DNA of 9,481 bases from Chloroflexota bacterium (GCA_020848055.1 JADLBB010000186.1:1-9481), one strand, 5' to 3'; numbered from the stretch's first letter, positions 1-5,506 are shown. Program-made: numbers and translations. Notes: generated from the letters alone by a model not told the origin.

Positions 1-71
1 ACCAGCTCACCCGGCGCCGGTTCGGGGGTGATCGCGAAGTCGCGCTTGCGGCGATATTCATCGAGTGGCAT
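1..71 (-). CDS. LigD-like DNA 3'-phosphoesterase, N-terminal fragment (cut by window edge)
   Basis: The minus strand opens at an ATG at 71 and reads 23 complete codons to the window edge, beginning MPLDEYRRKRDF and continuing with a TPEPAPG stretch. The pattern [LD]EYRRKRDFxxTPEP is the characteristic start of the 3'-phosphoesterase (PE) domain found as the N-terminal module of bacterial LigD or as a stand-alone protein. That domain trims 3' ends during non-homologous end joining. Only the start is visible, so stand-alone PE and full LigD (ligase, polymerase) cannot be separated. No Shine-Dalgarno sequence precedes the ATG; a TATCGT box lies 10 nt upstream, suggesting a near-leaderless transcript. 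The gene is divergent from the aminotransferase gene, with only 24 bases between the two start codons. Recognition rests on one short motif. Confidence 0.7.
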   Translation of the reverse strand, partial: MPLDEYRRKRDFAITPEPAPGEL

Positions 72-77
72 CGGCCG

Positions 78-87
78 TCGTACGATA
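78..87. promoter_or_regulatory. Overlapping divergent -10 boxes
   Basis: The 24-base gap between two divergent start codons holds TACGAT on the plus strand (81-86), 9 nt before the ATG at 96, and TATCGT on the minus strand (87-82), 10 nt before the ATG at 71. Both fit the TAnnnT pattern and both overlap the perfect 8-base palindrome TCGTACGA (78-85). Neither start has a Shine-Dalgarno sequence, so both transcripts would have almost no leader. No convincing -35 box was found. Promoter function is inferred. Confidence 0.4.
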
Positions 88-95
88 GCGGCCCG

Positions 96-1289
96 ATGCC
101 GTCCGAGCTCGCCCACCACTGGACCCTCGACCCGTCGGTCACGTTCCTCAACCACGGCTCGTACGGTGCAACGCCTCGCGTGGTGCTCGACGCCCAGTCC
201 GCCTGGCGCGCCCGCATGGAGCGCGAGCCGGTCGAGTTCTTCACCGACGACCTCGAGCCGGCGCTTGACGAGGCACGGGCAGCCCTGGCGGCGTTCGTGG
301 GCGCCGATCCCGACGGCCTGGCGTTCGTCACCAACGCCACCACCGGCATCAACACCGTGGCCCGCTCCCTGCAGCTGGAGCGAGGCGACGAGATCGTCGT
401 GACCGATCACACCTACAACGCGGCGCGCAACGCGCTCGAGGCGGTCGCAATGTCGGCCGGGGCGAGGCTCGTCACGGCCACCATCCGCTTTCCCGATGTC
501 GACGACCCACTGGAGGCCATCCTGCGCGCCATCACGTCCCGCACCCGCCTGCTGCTGCTGGACCATGTCACCAGCCCGACGGCGCTGGTCATGCCCGTGG
601 CCGACATCGTGGCCGCCTTGGCCGAGCGAGGCATCGACACCCTGGTCGACGGCGCCCACGCACCGGGGATGCTCCCACTCGATCTGGGAGCCATTGGCGC
701 GGCGTACTACACCGCCAACTGCCACAAGTGGCTGTGCGCGCCGAAGGGCAGCGGCTTCCTCCACGTGCGTCGCGACCGGCGGAACCAGGTTCGTCCGCTC
801 GTAATCAGTCACGGCGCCAACTCGTCGCGGACCGATCGGGATCGCTTCCGCCTGGAGCACGACTGGACCGGCACGTTCGATCCATCGGCCTGGCTGGCGG
901 TGCCGGCCGCCATCGCCTTCGGCGCCGCCCTGCTCCCCGGGGGGTGGCCCGCGCTCATGGGTCGCGGGCACGCGCTGGCCCTGTACGGACGCGATCGCCT
1001 GTGCGCCGTCCTGGGCACCCTCCCGCCCGTGCCCGACGACTTGCTCGGCAGCATGGCCGCCGTGCCGCTGCCGGAGTTGAGCACCGATCCGCCGGACCCC
1101 GCGTCCGACGCGTTGAGCCGGGCATTCGGCGAGGCCCGGATCCAGGTCGTCGTCACCTCCTGGCCGCAGCGCCCGGCCGCCGGCGAGCCGTGGCGGCGAG
1201 TCATCCGCCTCAGTGCCACGCCCTACACCGACGAGGGCGACCTCGACCGGCTCGCCACGGTGCTGGCGGCGCATACTGGCGCGCGATGA
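96..1289 (+). CDS. Class V aminotransferase, isopenicillin N epimerase-like (PLP-dependent)
   Basis: A 397-residue PLP enzyme of the class V aminotransferase / cysteine desulfurase fold, in the isopenicillin N epimerase-like branch. The N-terminus carries the FLNHGSYGATP block (residues 17-27) typical of that branch. NATTGIN (80-86) is the phosphate-binding loop, DGAHAPG (185-191) holds the Asp and His that contact the cofactor ring, and CHKW (209-212) contains the Schiff-base lysine K211. Length is full for the family. The ATG at 96 is chosen because family homology begins within ten residues and a -10-like TACGAT sits 9 nt upstream; there is no ribosome binding site. The stop overlaps the start of the kinase gene (ATGA, 1286-1289), so the two are probably co-translated. 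Family members epimerise, transaminate or remove sulfur from different substrates, including the EgtE-type C-S lyases of ergothioneine synthesis; no other ergothioneine gene is visible, so the substrate is unknown. Confidence 0.88.
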   Translation: MPSELAHHWTLDPSVTFLNHGSYGATPRVVLDAQSAWRARMEREPVEFFTDDLEPALDEARAALAAFVGADPDGLAFVTNATTGINTVARSLQLERGDEIVVTDHTYNAARNALEAVAMSAGARLVTATIRFPDVDDPLEAILRAITSRTRLLLLDHVTSPTALVMPVADIVAALAERGIDTLVDGAHAPGMLPLDLGAIGAAYYTANCHKWLCAPKGSGFLHVRRDRRNQVRPLVISHGANSSRTDRDRFRLEHDWTGTFDPSAWLAVPAAIAFGAALLPGGWPALMGRGHALALYGRDRLCAVLGTLPPVPDDLLGSMAAVPLPELSTDPPDPASDALSRAFGEARIQVVVTSWPQRPAAGEPWRRVIRLSATPYTDEGDLDRLATVLAAHTGAR

Positions 1290-2179
1290 ACGGATCGGTC
1301 CTGGTCGTCGCCTCCATCAACATCGACCTCGTGGTCGTGGCCGAGCGCCTGCCGGCTCCGGGCGAGACGGTGCTCGGCGGCCGGTTCGAGGTGCACGATG
1401 GCGGCAAGGGCGCCAACCAGGCCGTCGCCGCGGCGCGCGCCGGTGCGGAGGTGACCGTCATCGGTGCCGTCGGCAACGACGAGCACGGCGCTCGGGCCGT
1501 CGCGACACTTGCGGCCGAGGGCATCGACGTCGAGGGCATCCGGATCGTCGATTCCGAACCGACCGGCGTGGCACTCATCGTGGTCGGTCCGCGAGGCGAG
1601 AACCAGATCGCGGTGGCCCCGGGCGCCAACGCCACCCTGTCGCTGACCGGTGTCGACCTGGCTCGGCTGGCTGCCGCCGACGTGGTGCTGGTCAGTCACG
1701 AGGTCCCGGCCGCGGCATCGCTGGCGGCGGTACGCGCCGCTCGGCGGGCGATCCTGAACCCGGCGCCCGCGCGCGCACTGCCGGCCGAGGTCCTCGCCGC
1801 AGGACCGATCCTGACGCCGAACGAGCATGAGCTGGTGGTCGCCATCGGCAACGACGACACCGATGCGGCCCTGGACGAGCTGGCCGCCCGCAACGCCGGA
1901 CCGGTGATCGTGACCCAGGGGGCGGCGGGGGCGCTGCTCGCCCACGGTGACCTGCGCGAGCGTCACGCGGGGTACCCGGCGCCGGCTGTGGTGGACACGA
2001 CGGGCGCCGGCGACACGTTCTGCGGCGTGCTGGGCGCCTGGCTGGCGGCCGGCGCGGACCTCGGCGCCGCGATCGACGCCGCCAACGCCGCGGGGTCTCT
2101 CTCGGTCAGGGCCGCCGGCGCGCGCGCCGGCATGCCTCGCCGCGACGCGATCTACGCGCTGCTGCGAGCTGCCGACTAG
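1286..2179 (+). CDS. rbsK: Ribokinase / PfkB-family carbohydrate kinase
   Basis: A 297-residue PfkB-family kinase, most like ribokinase, which phosphorylates D-ribose at O5 using ATP in the cytoplasm. The substrate-binding NID (residues 12-14), the ribokinase signature GGKGANQAVA (39-48), an NPAP segment (158-161), TPNEHE (177-182) and the anion-hole/catalytic motif DTTGAGDTF (237-245, base D243) are all present in the expected order and spacing. The open frame extends far upstream through the aminotransferase gene, but the real start is the ATG at 1286: the kinase fold starts at once (SVLVVASINID) and the ATG shares ATGA with the upstream stop. No sugar transporter or ribose regulator is visible nearby, so a related nucleoside or sugar substrate remains possible. 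The stop codon shares the bases CTAG with the stop of the convergent lipoprotein gene. Confidence 0.88.
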   Translation: MNGSVLVVASINIDLVVVAERLPAPGETVLGGRFEVHDGGKGANQAVAAARAGAEVTVIGAVGNDEHGARAVATLAAEGIDVEGIRIVDSEPTGVALIVVGPRGENQIAVAPGANATLSLTGVDLARLAAADVVLVSHEVPAAASLAAVRAARRAILNPAPARALPAEVLAAGPILTPNEHELVVAIGNDDTDAALDELAARNAGPVIVTQGAAGALLAHGDLRERHAGYPAPAVVDTTGAGDTFCGVLGAWLAAGADLGAAIDAANAAGSLSVRAAGARAGMPRRDAIYALLRAAD

Positions 2180-2943
2180 GAGCCCAGCAGACCCAGCCCT
2201 TTGTCCCCGGCGGTCAAGGTCAGCTTCGAGGCCTCGACCTGCCATGTCAGCTGGCCCGCGGACAGGACGCCGCCGACGGCCGCCTCCAGGGTGCCCCGCT
2301 CATCGGTGCACGCCATCTCGGTCTGCACCAGGTCGAAGATGCGAAGCATCGAGCCGTCGACCTCGTAGCGTCCGCCGCCGGTGTTGCAGCCGAAGTTGAC
2401 CTCGAGGGTGCCATCGGCACCGAAGCGCAGGGTGGCCGTGGTCCCGGGCGGAGTAGACGACACCGCGTCGCCACTGATGATCTCCTCGACCGTCCACAGC
2501 GGACCGACCAGGCCAAGGTCCGGGTCGGCCACCTCGCGATCCAGCAGGCTGACCACGGTGTCGCCCGAGGTCAGGCTCAGATCGTTGCCGGCCAGCGTCA
2601 GCGTCGGGCGTGCGGCGAGCAGGTCGCCCAGCCACTCGTCCTGCGCATGGCGGTCGGGGTCGCAGCCCATCTCGGTCATGCCCACGCCATCGACCACCAG
2701 GGTGGTGCCGTCGAGCCGGTACGAACCGAACATCGTGTTGCAGCCAGCCTGCGCCGAGACCTGGCCGTCGGCGAAGGACAGCCGGATGCGCGTGCCATCG
2801 ACGAGGGCGAAGGGTTCACCGGCGACCACGATGCCGGTGGACAGGAACGTCCTGCCGTCGAGCGTGGCCGGCTGCGCGCCGAACGAGCACGACGCCATGG
2901 TCATTGCGTTCACCAGGACAAGGGCCATCTGCCATCGGTTCAT
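2176..2943 (-). CDS. Lipoprotein with two META (HslJ-like) domains
   Basis: The protein has 255 residues from the ATG at 2943. The first 18 residues form a short signal peptide ending in a lipobox-like M-A-S-C, so C19 is the likely lipidated residue. Two META-domain repeats follow, about 27-136 and 144-255. Each contains an AGCNT or FGCNT block (C68, C186) and a TEMGC or TEMAC block (C94, C212); the paired cysteines, 26 residues apart in both repeats, suggest one disulfide per domain. META/HslJ domains occur in secreted or envelope proteins, including HslJ, associated with heat and novobiocin resistance; the biochemical role is unknown. A longer frame to 3123 is open, but its extra 60 residues are Arg-rich and would bury the signal peptide. 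No clear ribosome binding site is seen. The signal peptide is somewhat atypical, with a single N-terminal Arg and Met at -3. Confidence 0.82.
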   Translation of the reverse strand: MNRWQMALVLVNAMTMASCSFGAQPATLDGRTFLSTGIVVAGEPFALVDGTRIRLSFADGQVSAQAGCNTMFGSYRLDGTTLVVDGVGMTEMGCDPDRHAQDEWLGDLLAARPTLTLAGNDLSLTSGDTVVSLLDREVADPDLGLVGPLWTVEEIISGDAVSSTPPGTTATLRFGADGTLEVNFGCNTGGGRYEVDGSMLRIFDLVQTEMACTDERGTLEAAVGGVLSAGQLTWQVEASKLTLTAGDKGLGLLGS

Positions 2944-3068
2944 GGCCGGTTGACGCCCCCGGTGTCGAGATGGTTCCGCGAGGTGGCGACCTTGCACGGA
3001 TGGCGTAGGATCAGCGCGGAGGGACGCCAGAGCCGCCGGCGCACGCGCGGCCGATTGAGGGTCTCTCG

Positions 3069-3626
3069 ATGCAGACGTTCGCTCCCGATGCCGACGCCAC
3101 CGCGGCGCGCGGCAAGTGGGCATGGTTCCTGATCTACGGCGTGATCCTGGTGGTGGTTGGCCTGATCGCTCTCTACAACGCCGTGGACGCCACGCTGGTC
3201 ACCACCATCTGGGTCGGGTTCCTGCTCCTGTTCGGCGGCGTGGTCGAGTTGTTCAGCGCCTTCACCTATCCGAGGTCGATCGGCGGCCGGATCCTGCACA
3301 TCGTGCTCGGCCTGCTCTACATCGCCGCCGGGCTGACATTGATCTTCAATCCGATCTCGGGCGCCATCACCCTGGCGGTGATCATCGCCATCATGCTGAT
3401 CGTCGACGGCTTCCTGCGCCTGTGGTTCGCCCTGACCACCGATGCCCCCGATCGAATCCTGAACATCGTGCTGGGCATCATCGACGTGCTGCTTGGCGCC
3501 TGGCTGTGGACCGGAATCCCGATGACCGCCCTGGCCATCGGCTTCTACGTCGGGTTCGCACTGCTCATCGCGGGCATCAGCTGGATCATGCTGTCGTTCC
3601 GGGTCAAGGGTTCGGGCGCCGCCTGA
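3069..3626 (+). CDS. HdeD family (DUF308) six-helix membrane protein
   Basis: A 185-residue integral membrane protein with six hydrophobic segments at about 18-37, 43-63, 73-92, 98-118, 129-148 and 153-175. These are arranged as three helix pairs with the GxxxLxxGxxxLxxP-like rhythm of the HdeD/DUF308 family. In E. coli HdeD belongs to the acid-resistance island, but most members are uncharacterised. The ATG at 3069 is preceded by GAGGG at 8 nt spacing, a good ribosome binding site, and a TAGGAT box at 3006-3011 could be the -10 of a leadered transcript. The gene is divergent from the META lipoprotein (125 bases between starts) and followed 20 nt later by a strong hairpin, so it is probably monocistronic. 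Function is inferred from family only. Confidence 0.85.
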   Translation: MQTFAPDADATAARGKWAWFLIYGVILVVVGLIALYNAVDATLVTTIWVGFLLLFGGVVELFSAFTYPRSIGGRILHIVLGLLYIAAGLTLIFNPISGAITLAVIIAIMLIVDGFLRLWFALTTDAPDRILNIVLGIIDVLLGAWLWTGIPMTALAIGFYVGFALLIAGISWIMLSFRVKGSGAA

Positions 3627-3645
3627 CGGTCCGGTACCAACGATC

Positions 3646-3676
3646 CAGGGCGTCGGCGTCATGCGCCGGCGCCCTG
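3646..3676 (+). terminator. Hairpin terminator after the HdeD-family gene
   Basis: Arms 3646-3658 and 3664-3676 pair over 13 positions with a single G-U wobble around a 5-base TCATG loop. The hairpin lies 20 nt after the HdeD stop codon. The following bases (TGTGGATTC) are not a real T-tract, so termination may depend on the stem alone. It also marks the left border of the tRNA-bounded toxin-antitoxin region. Confidence 0.6.
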
Positions 3677-3697
3677 TGTGGATTCAACGCGATCTGG

Positions 3698-3744
3698 TGG
3701 TGGGCGACACTCGACTCGAACCAGTGACCTCTTGCACGTCAAGC
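3698..3744 (-). repeat. Copy of the tRNA-Val 3' half (candidate distal attachment site)
   Basis: These 47 bases match 5418-5464 of the intact tRNA-Val gene at 45 positions in the same orientation. The match covers the encoded CCA, the 3' acceptor strand, the whole T arm, the variable loop, the 3' anticodon strand and the anticodon loop. Differences are at 3712 (breaks one T-stem pair) and 3737 (loop position 37). A tRNA 3' segment repeated downstream of an intact tRNA is what integrase-mediated insertion leaves behind. Weak resemblance to the D arm continues at about 3749-3758, so a decayed tRNA duplicate is the alternative. Confidence 0.85.
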
Positions 3745-3831
3745 GTCGCAGCCTGAGCGCCGTACTCGGAGCGTGCTACTTCCGAGCAAAGTCGCGACAT
3801 GCCGACTCTCTGATCGGTCGGTCGGGCAACA

Positions 3832-4146
3832 TCAGCGCGCGATCGCGCCCATCTGCCGCGGAGCGACCTCGCGCTCTATTCGATCGCCAACGCGATCGAG
3901 CTCGACATCCAGATCGTGTTGGACCTGAAGGGTCAGCCAGAAGCGCTCGGAGGTGCCGAAGTACCGAGCCAGCCGCAGCGCCGTGTCGGCCGAGACAGCG
4001 CGGGAGCCGTGGACGATCTCGTTGATCCTGCGGGGCGAGACTCCGATGTCCTTGGCCAGGCGATATTGCGTGATCCCCATCGGACTCAGGAAATCCTCGC
4101 GCAATACCTCGCCGGGGTGCACAGGGACAAGTCGCCTTCCCATCAT
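3832..4146 (-). CDS. higA: HigA-type antitoxin, XRE-family DNA-binding protein
   Basis: A 104-residue antitoxin of the HigA/VapI type. It begins with the family signature PVHPGEVLREDFL (8-20), followed by a helix-turn-helix at about 24-47 (MGITQYRLAKDIGVSPRRIN, then EIVHG), and a helical C-terminal half with the RLARYFGTSERFW motif (58-70). It would neutralise HigB and repress the shared promoter. Start choice: ATGs occur at 4152, 4146 and 4143. A GAGG at 4153-4156 touches the first but sits 6 nt before the ATG at 4146, which is preferred. The gap to the higB stop is 8 bases, so the pair is one transcript in the usual toxin-first order. It converges on the HdeD gene over about 200 bases. Identification of family is firm; repression is inferred. 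Confidence 0.9.
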   Translation of the reverse strand: MMGRRLVPVHPGEVLREDFLSPMGITQYRLAKDIGVSPRRINEIVHGSRAVSADTALRLARYFGTSERFWLTLQVQHDLDVELDRVGDRIEREVAPRQMGAIAR

Positions 4147-4154
4147 GTTCATCC

Positions 4155-4436
4155 TCAGTGGTAGTCCACGATCTCGACATCGTGGGCATCGCCGCTTCGC
4201 CACCGGAAGCAGATCCGCCATTGGTCATTGACCCGGATACTGTGTTCGCCCGTGCGATCACCCCGCAAGCGCTCCAGGCGATTACCCGGTGGGATCCGCA
4301 GATCCTGGAGATTCTGCGCCGCATCCAGCATGCGTAGCTTCCGCAACGCCACACGCTGTACGTCCCCTCCGAACCGCCGGACCGGGTGCCGCGCAAACAG
4401 CCGCTCGGTGTCCCGATCGCGGAAGCTCCTGATCAC
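4155..4436 (-). CDS. higB: HigB-type toxin, RelE-superfamily mRNA interferase
   Basis: A 93-residue type II toxin of the HigB/GraT group, which cuts mRNA on the ribosome. Visible family features are the IRSFRDRDTERLF start, the basic central region NRLERLRGDRTGEHSIRV (52-69), the WRICFRW strand (73-79) and the C-terminal DVEIVDYH (86-93), whose terminal His is conserved in the group. Length is exactly typical. The first codon is GTG at 4436 and there is no Shine-Dalgarno sequence. A -10-like TATCAT ends only 5 nt before the GTG, so the message probably starts at or next to the start codon. The gene precedes higA as usual for this family. Activity is inferred from the family. Confidence 0.9.
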   Translation of the reverse strand: MIRSFRDRDTERLFARHPVRRFGGDVQRVALRKLRMLDAAQNLQDLRIPPGNRLERLRGDRTGEHSIRVNDQWRICFRWRSGDAHDVEIVDYH

Positions 4437-4441
4437 GGCGC

Positions 4442-4471
4442 ATGATAACGCGTGGCGTTATCATCCGTCAA
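4442..4471 (-). promoter_or_regulatory. higBA promoter with overlapping palindromic operator
   Basis: A perfect inverted repeat has 9-base arms at 4442-4450 (ATGATAACG) and 4456-4464 (CGTTATCAT) around CGTGG. On the minus strand TTGACG (4471-4466) and TATCAT (4447-4442) each match the sigma-70 consensus at 5 of 6 positions with an 18-base spacer. One palindrome arm contains the -10 box and the other lies in the spacer. A HigA dimer bound here would block polymerase, the known autoregulation of higBA. The start codon follows 5 nt after the -10 box. Confidence 0.72.
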
Positions 4472-4532
4472 GCCGATCAGGAGATCATGGGCTGAGGAGC
4501 GGATGACCTCGACAGGGGTGGGGATCCTGAGG

Positions 4533-4574
4533 TGGTAGGCGACACTGGAGTGAGGCCAACACCAGTGGCGTCTT
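4533..4574 (-). repeat. Diverged third copy of the tRNA-Val 3' end, between the two toxin-antitoxin operons
   Basis: Positions 4533-4549 match the tRNA 3' end at 16 of 17 bases, including the encoded CCA. The right T-stem strand with flanks (4561-4567) matches 7 of 7, and 4568-4574 matches 5 of 7. In place of the 5-base loop segment there are 11 bases, a 6-base insertion, yet both T-stem strands (ACTGG and CCAGT) survive. The copy lies in the 206-base gap between the higB start and the vapC stop. Next to it, 7-base arms at 4566-4572 and 4583-4589 could form a hairpin downstream of vapC, but without a T-tract. Confidence 0.65.
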
Positions 4575-4642
4575 CGGATCGCGACGCCAGGAGTGGCTTG
4601 CCGCAGCCGCGACGAAGTCGGCGTGAGCAGCGAACCGATCGC

Positions 4643-5047
4643 CTACGGCTTCCAGATCTTGAGTGCCACGTGTGGCGCCATCTGGTCGAAGTCACGATCA
4701 GTGGTCAGCAGGGTGAGGTCATGGCGGGAGCACAACCGCGCCAGCACGGCGTCGATAGTCCCGACCTGAACTCCCGCGCGACGACAGGCGTTACGAATCT
4801 CGGCCGCAGCGATGTGGTCGTCACGATCGGGGACCAACAGCGGCAAGGCGGTGAAGCGCCCGATGATCGCCGTCCGGGCCTTGGGTCCGAAGAAGCCCTG
4901 GAGCAGCTCCTGAAGGACGAGCCCAGTCGAGAACAGGGCTTCGCCACTGCCGAGCGCCTGCCGCAGCCGATCGACGGCCGGTTCGGCCTGCGCCTGGTCG
5001 CGGCGAAATGCCAGCGACCAGACGCTGGTGTCGACGAAAAGGTTCAC
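4643..5047 (-). CDS. vapC: VapC toxin, PIN-domain ribonuclease
   Basis: A 134-residue PIN-domain protein with all four expected acidic metal ligands: D6 (FVDTSVW), E47 (VLQELLQG), D99 (GTIDAVLA) and D117 (TTDRDF). VapC toxins are Mg2+-dependent RNases, often cutting tRNA or rRNA, held inactive by VapB. The open frame extends to 5089, but the true start is the GTG at 5047: it gives the canonical NLFVDTS beginning and forms a GTGA overlap with the vapB stop (5044-5047). No Shine-Dalgarno sequence is seen, which suits translational coupling. Length is typical. The neighbouring tRNA gene is more likely an integration site than a target; target specificity cannot be read from the sequence. Confidence 0.9.
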   Translation of the reverse strand: MNLFVDTSVWSLAFRRDQAQAEPAVDRLRQALGSGEALFSTGLVLQELLQGFFGPKARTAIIGRFTALPLLVPDRDDHIAAAEIRNACRRAGVQVGTIDAVLARLCSRHDLTLLTTDRDFDQMAPHVALKIWKP

Positions 5048-5244
5048 GCGCGGGAGCGTTCGGCCTTGTAGTCGAACTCGCGGTTCCACTCGAGCGCTCC
5101 GAACAGCTCGAGCAACCGCTTCTGCTCACGGCGTGCCACATACTCCTCGAGCGCGCGTGTCACGGCCGCGGTCTTGGTGCGTTCGCCACTCACCGCGAGT
5201 GCGCGTTCCAGAAGCATCGGATCGATGTCGAGGTTGGTTGCCAT
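5044..5244 (-). CDS. vapB: VapB antitoxin
   Basis: A 66-residue antitoxin of the VapB (PF09957-like) group. Residues 1-7 (MATNLDI) form the short DNA-binding strand of a ribbon-helix-helix fold, followed by helices at about 9-19 and 24-39 (RTKTAAVTRALEEYVARRE). A charged, flexible C-terminal tail (EWNREFDYKAERS, 52-64) is of the type that wraps the PIN toxin. The ATG at 5244 is preferred over an upstream in-frame start at 5274 because the family begins MATNLDID and a GATAAT -10 box lies 6 nt upstream, inside the longer frame. The stop overlaps vapC by 4 bases. The antitoxin-first order is normal for vapBC. Autorepression is inferred from the palindrome at the start. Confidence 0.87.
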   Translation of the reverse strand: MATNLDIDPMLLERALAVSGERTKTAAVTRALEEYVARREQKRLLELFGALEWNREFDYKAERSRA

Positions 5245-5261
5245 GTGCCGATTATCGCACA
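5244..5261 (-). promoter_or_regulatory. vapBC -10 box and overlapping palindrome
   Basis: On the minus strand GATAAT (5256-5251) matches the -10 consensus at 5 of 6 positions and ends 6 nt before the vapB ATG, so the transcript is likely leaderless. Around it, CGAT-T-ATCG (5249-5257) is a perfect palindrome extended by TGTG and CACA with one bulged base. The symmetric element covers both the -10 box and the first base of the start codon, as expected for a VapB operator. No -35 match was found. The 156 bases from here to the tRNA (5262-5417) hold no gene I can support. Confidence 0.55.
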
Positions 5262-5417
5262 AGCGTTCGCACACGCAGGCCCGCAGCGGCTGCCAGTCAG
5301 AGGTCGGAACTTCCCGCCAGCGGTTGACCTCACCGCCTCAAGGTCGAGCGCGCCTTGCGCTTCAAGTCGACGCCACCGGCGCCGGATGCGACCTGGCCGC
5401 TGCGACATCAAAGGGCT

Positions 5418-5494
5418 TGGTGGGCGACACTGGACTCGAACCAGTGACCTCTTGCATGTCAAGCAAGTGCTCTAACCAGCTGAGCTAGCCGCCC
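5418..5494 (-). tRNA. tRNA-Val (anticodon GAC), CCA encoded
   Basis: Read on the minus strand from 5494. The acceptor stem GGGCGGC pairs with GTCGCCC (one G-U). The D stem is GCTC/GAGC, the anticodon stem CTTGC/GCAAG with loop TTGACAT, and the T stem ACTGG/CCAGT with loop TTCGAGT. Anticodon GAC reads valine codons GUC and GUU. Discriminator A and an encoded CCA complete 77 bases. All arms are intact, so it is probably functional. Its 3' half is repeated downstream at 3698-3744 and, diverged, at 4533-4574. It lies 60 bases after the SDR stop on the same strand. Confidence 0.96.
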
Positions 5495-5506
5495 CTCGGG
5501 GGCGCT

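Larger units (their letters stand above)
3698..5464. mobile_element. Candidate tRNA-Val-integrated island of two tandem toxin-antitoxin units
   Basis: The region is bounded on the right by the 3' half of intact tRNA-Val and on the left by its 45/47 copy. A diverged copy at 4533-4574 divides it into a left unit of about 835 bp with higBA and a right unit of about 885 bp with vapBC. Both operons run in the tRNA's direction. No integrase, transposase or terminal inverted repeat is visible, so the element would be non-autonomous, mobilised in trans, or a remnant. The flanking genes (HdeD family, SDR) look chromosomal. Mobility is inferred from the repeat geometry alone. Confidence 0.5.

Noticed and set aside
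728..1285. In-frame N-terminal extension of the ribokinase reading through the aminotransferase gene
   Set aside because: It is Arg-rich out-of-frame sequence of a well-supported gene; the ATGA overlap and the kinase fold both place the start at 1286.
1223..2245. A 340-residue minus-strand frame opposite the ribokinase gene
   Set aside because: It is Arg/Gly-rich with no motifs, while the plus strand carries an intact kinase.
2940..3662. A 240-residue minus-strand frame opposite the HdeD-family gene, rich in Asp, Gln and His
   Set aside because: Its composition is the mirror of a membrane protein coding strand, and it also runs through the terminator hairpin.
3698..3770. A second functional tRNA-Val gene
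   Set aside because: The 5' acceptor strand and a proper D arm are missing and one T-stem pair is broken, so only a fragment is supported.
4532..5071. A 179-residue plus-strand frame opposite vapC
   Set aside because: It is antisense to a PIN-domain gene with all catalytic residues and has no recognisable motif.
5262..5417. A small gene between vapB and the tRNA
   Set aside because: No frame there has a plausible start with a ribosome binding site or -10 box, and none shows a recognisable motif; short inverted repeats such as GACCT/AGGTC are too weak to call.
5174..5488. Plus-strand frame ending in GLEPVTSCMSSKCSNQL across the tRNA
   Set aside because: This is the familiar spurious peptide made by translating the antisense strand of a tRNA gene. 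A similar one ends at 3727 over the tRNA fragment.
3698..5494. Integron-like attC cassettes or a CRISPR array
   Set aside because: The repeated units are tRNA 3' ends with no attC-type inner/outer boxes, no integrase, and only three irregularly diverged copies.
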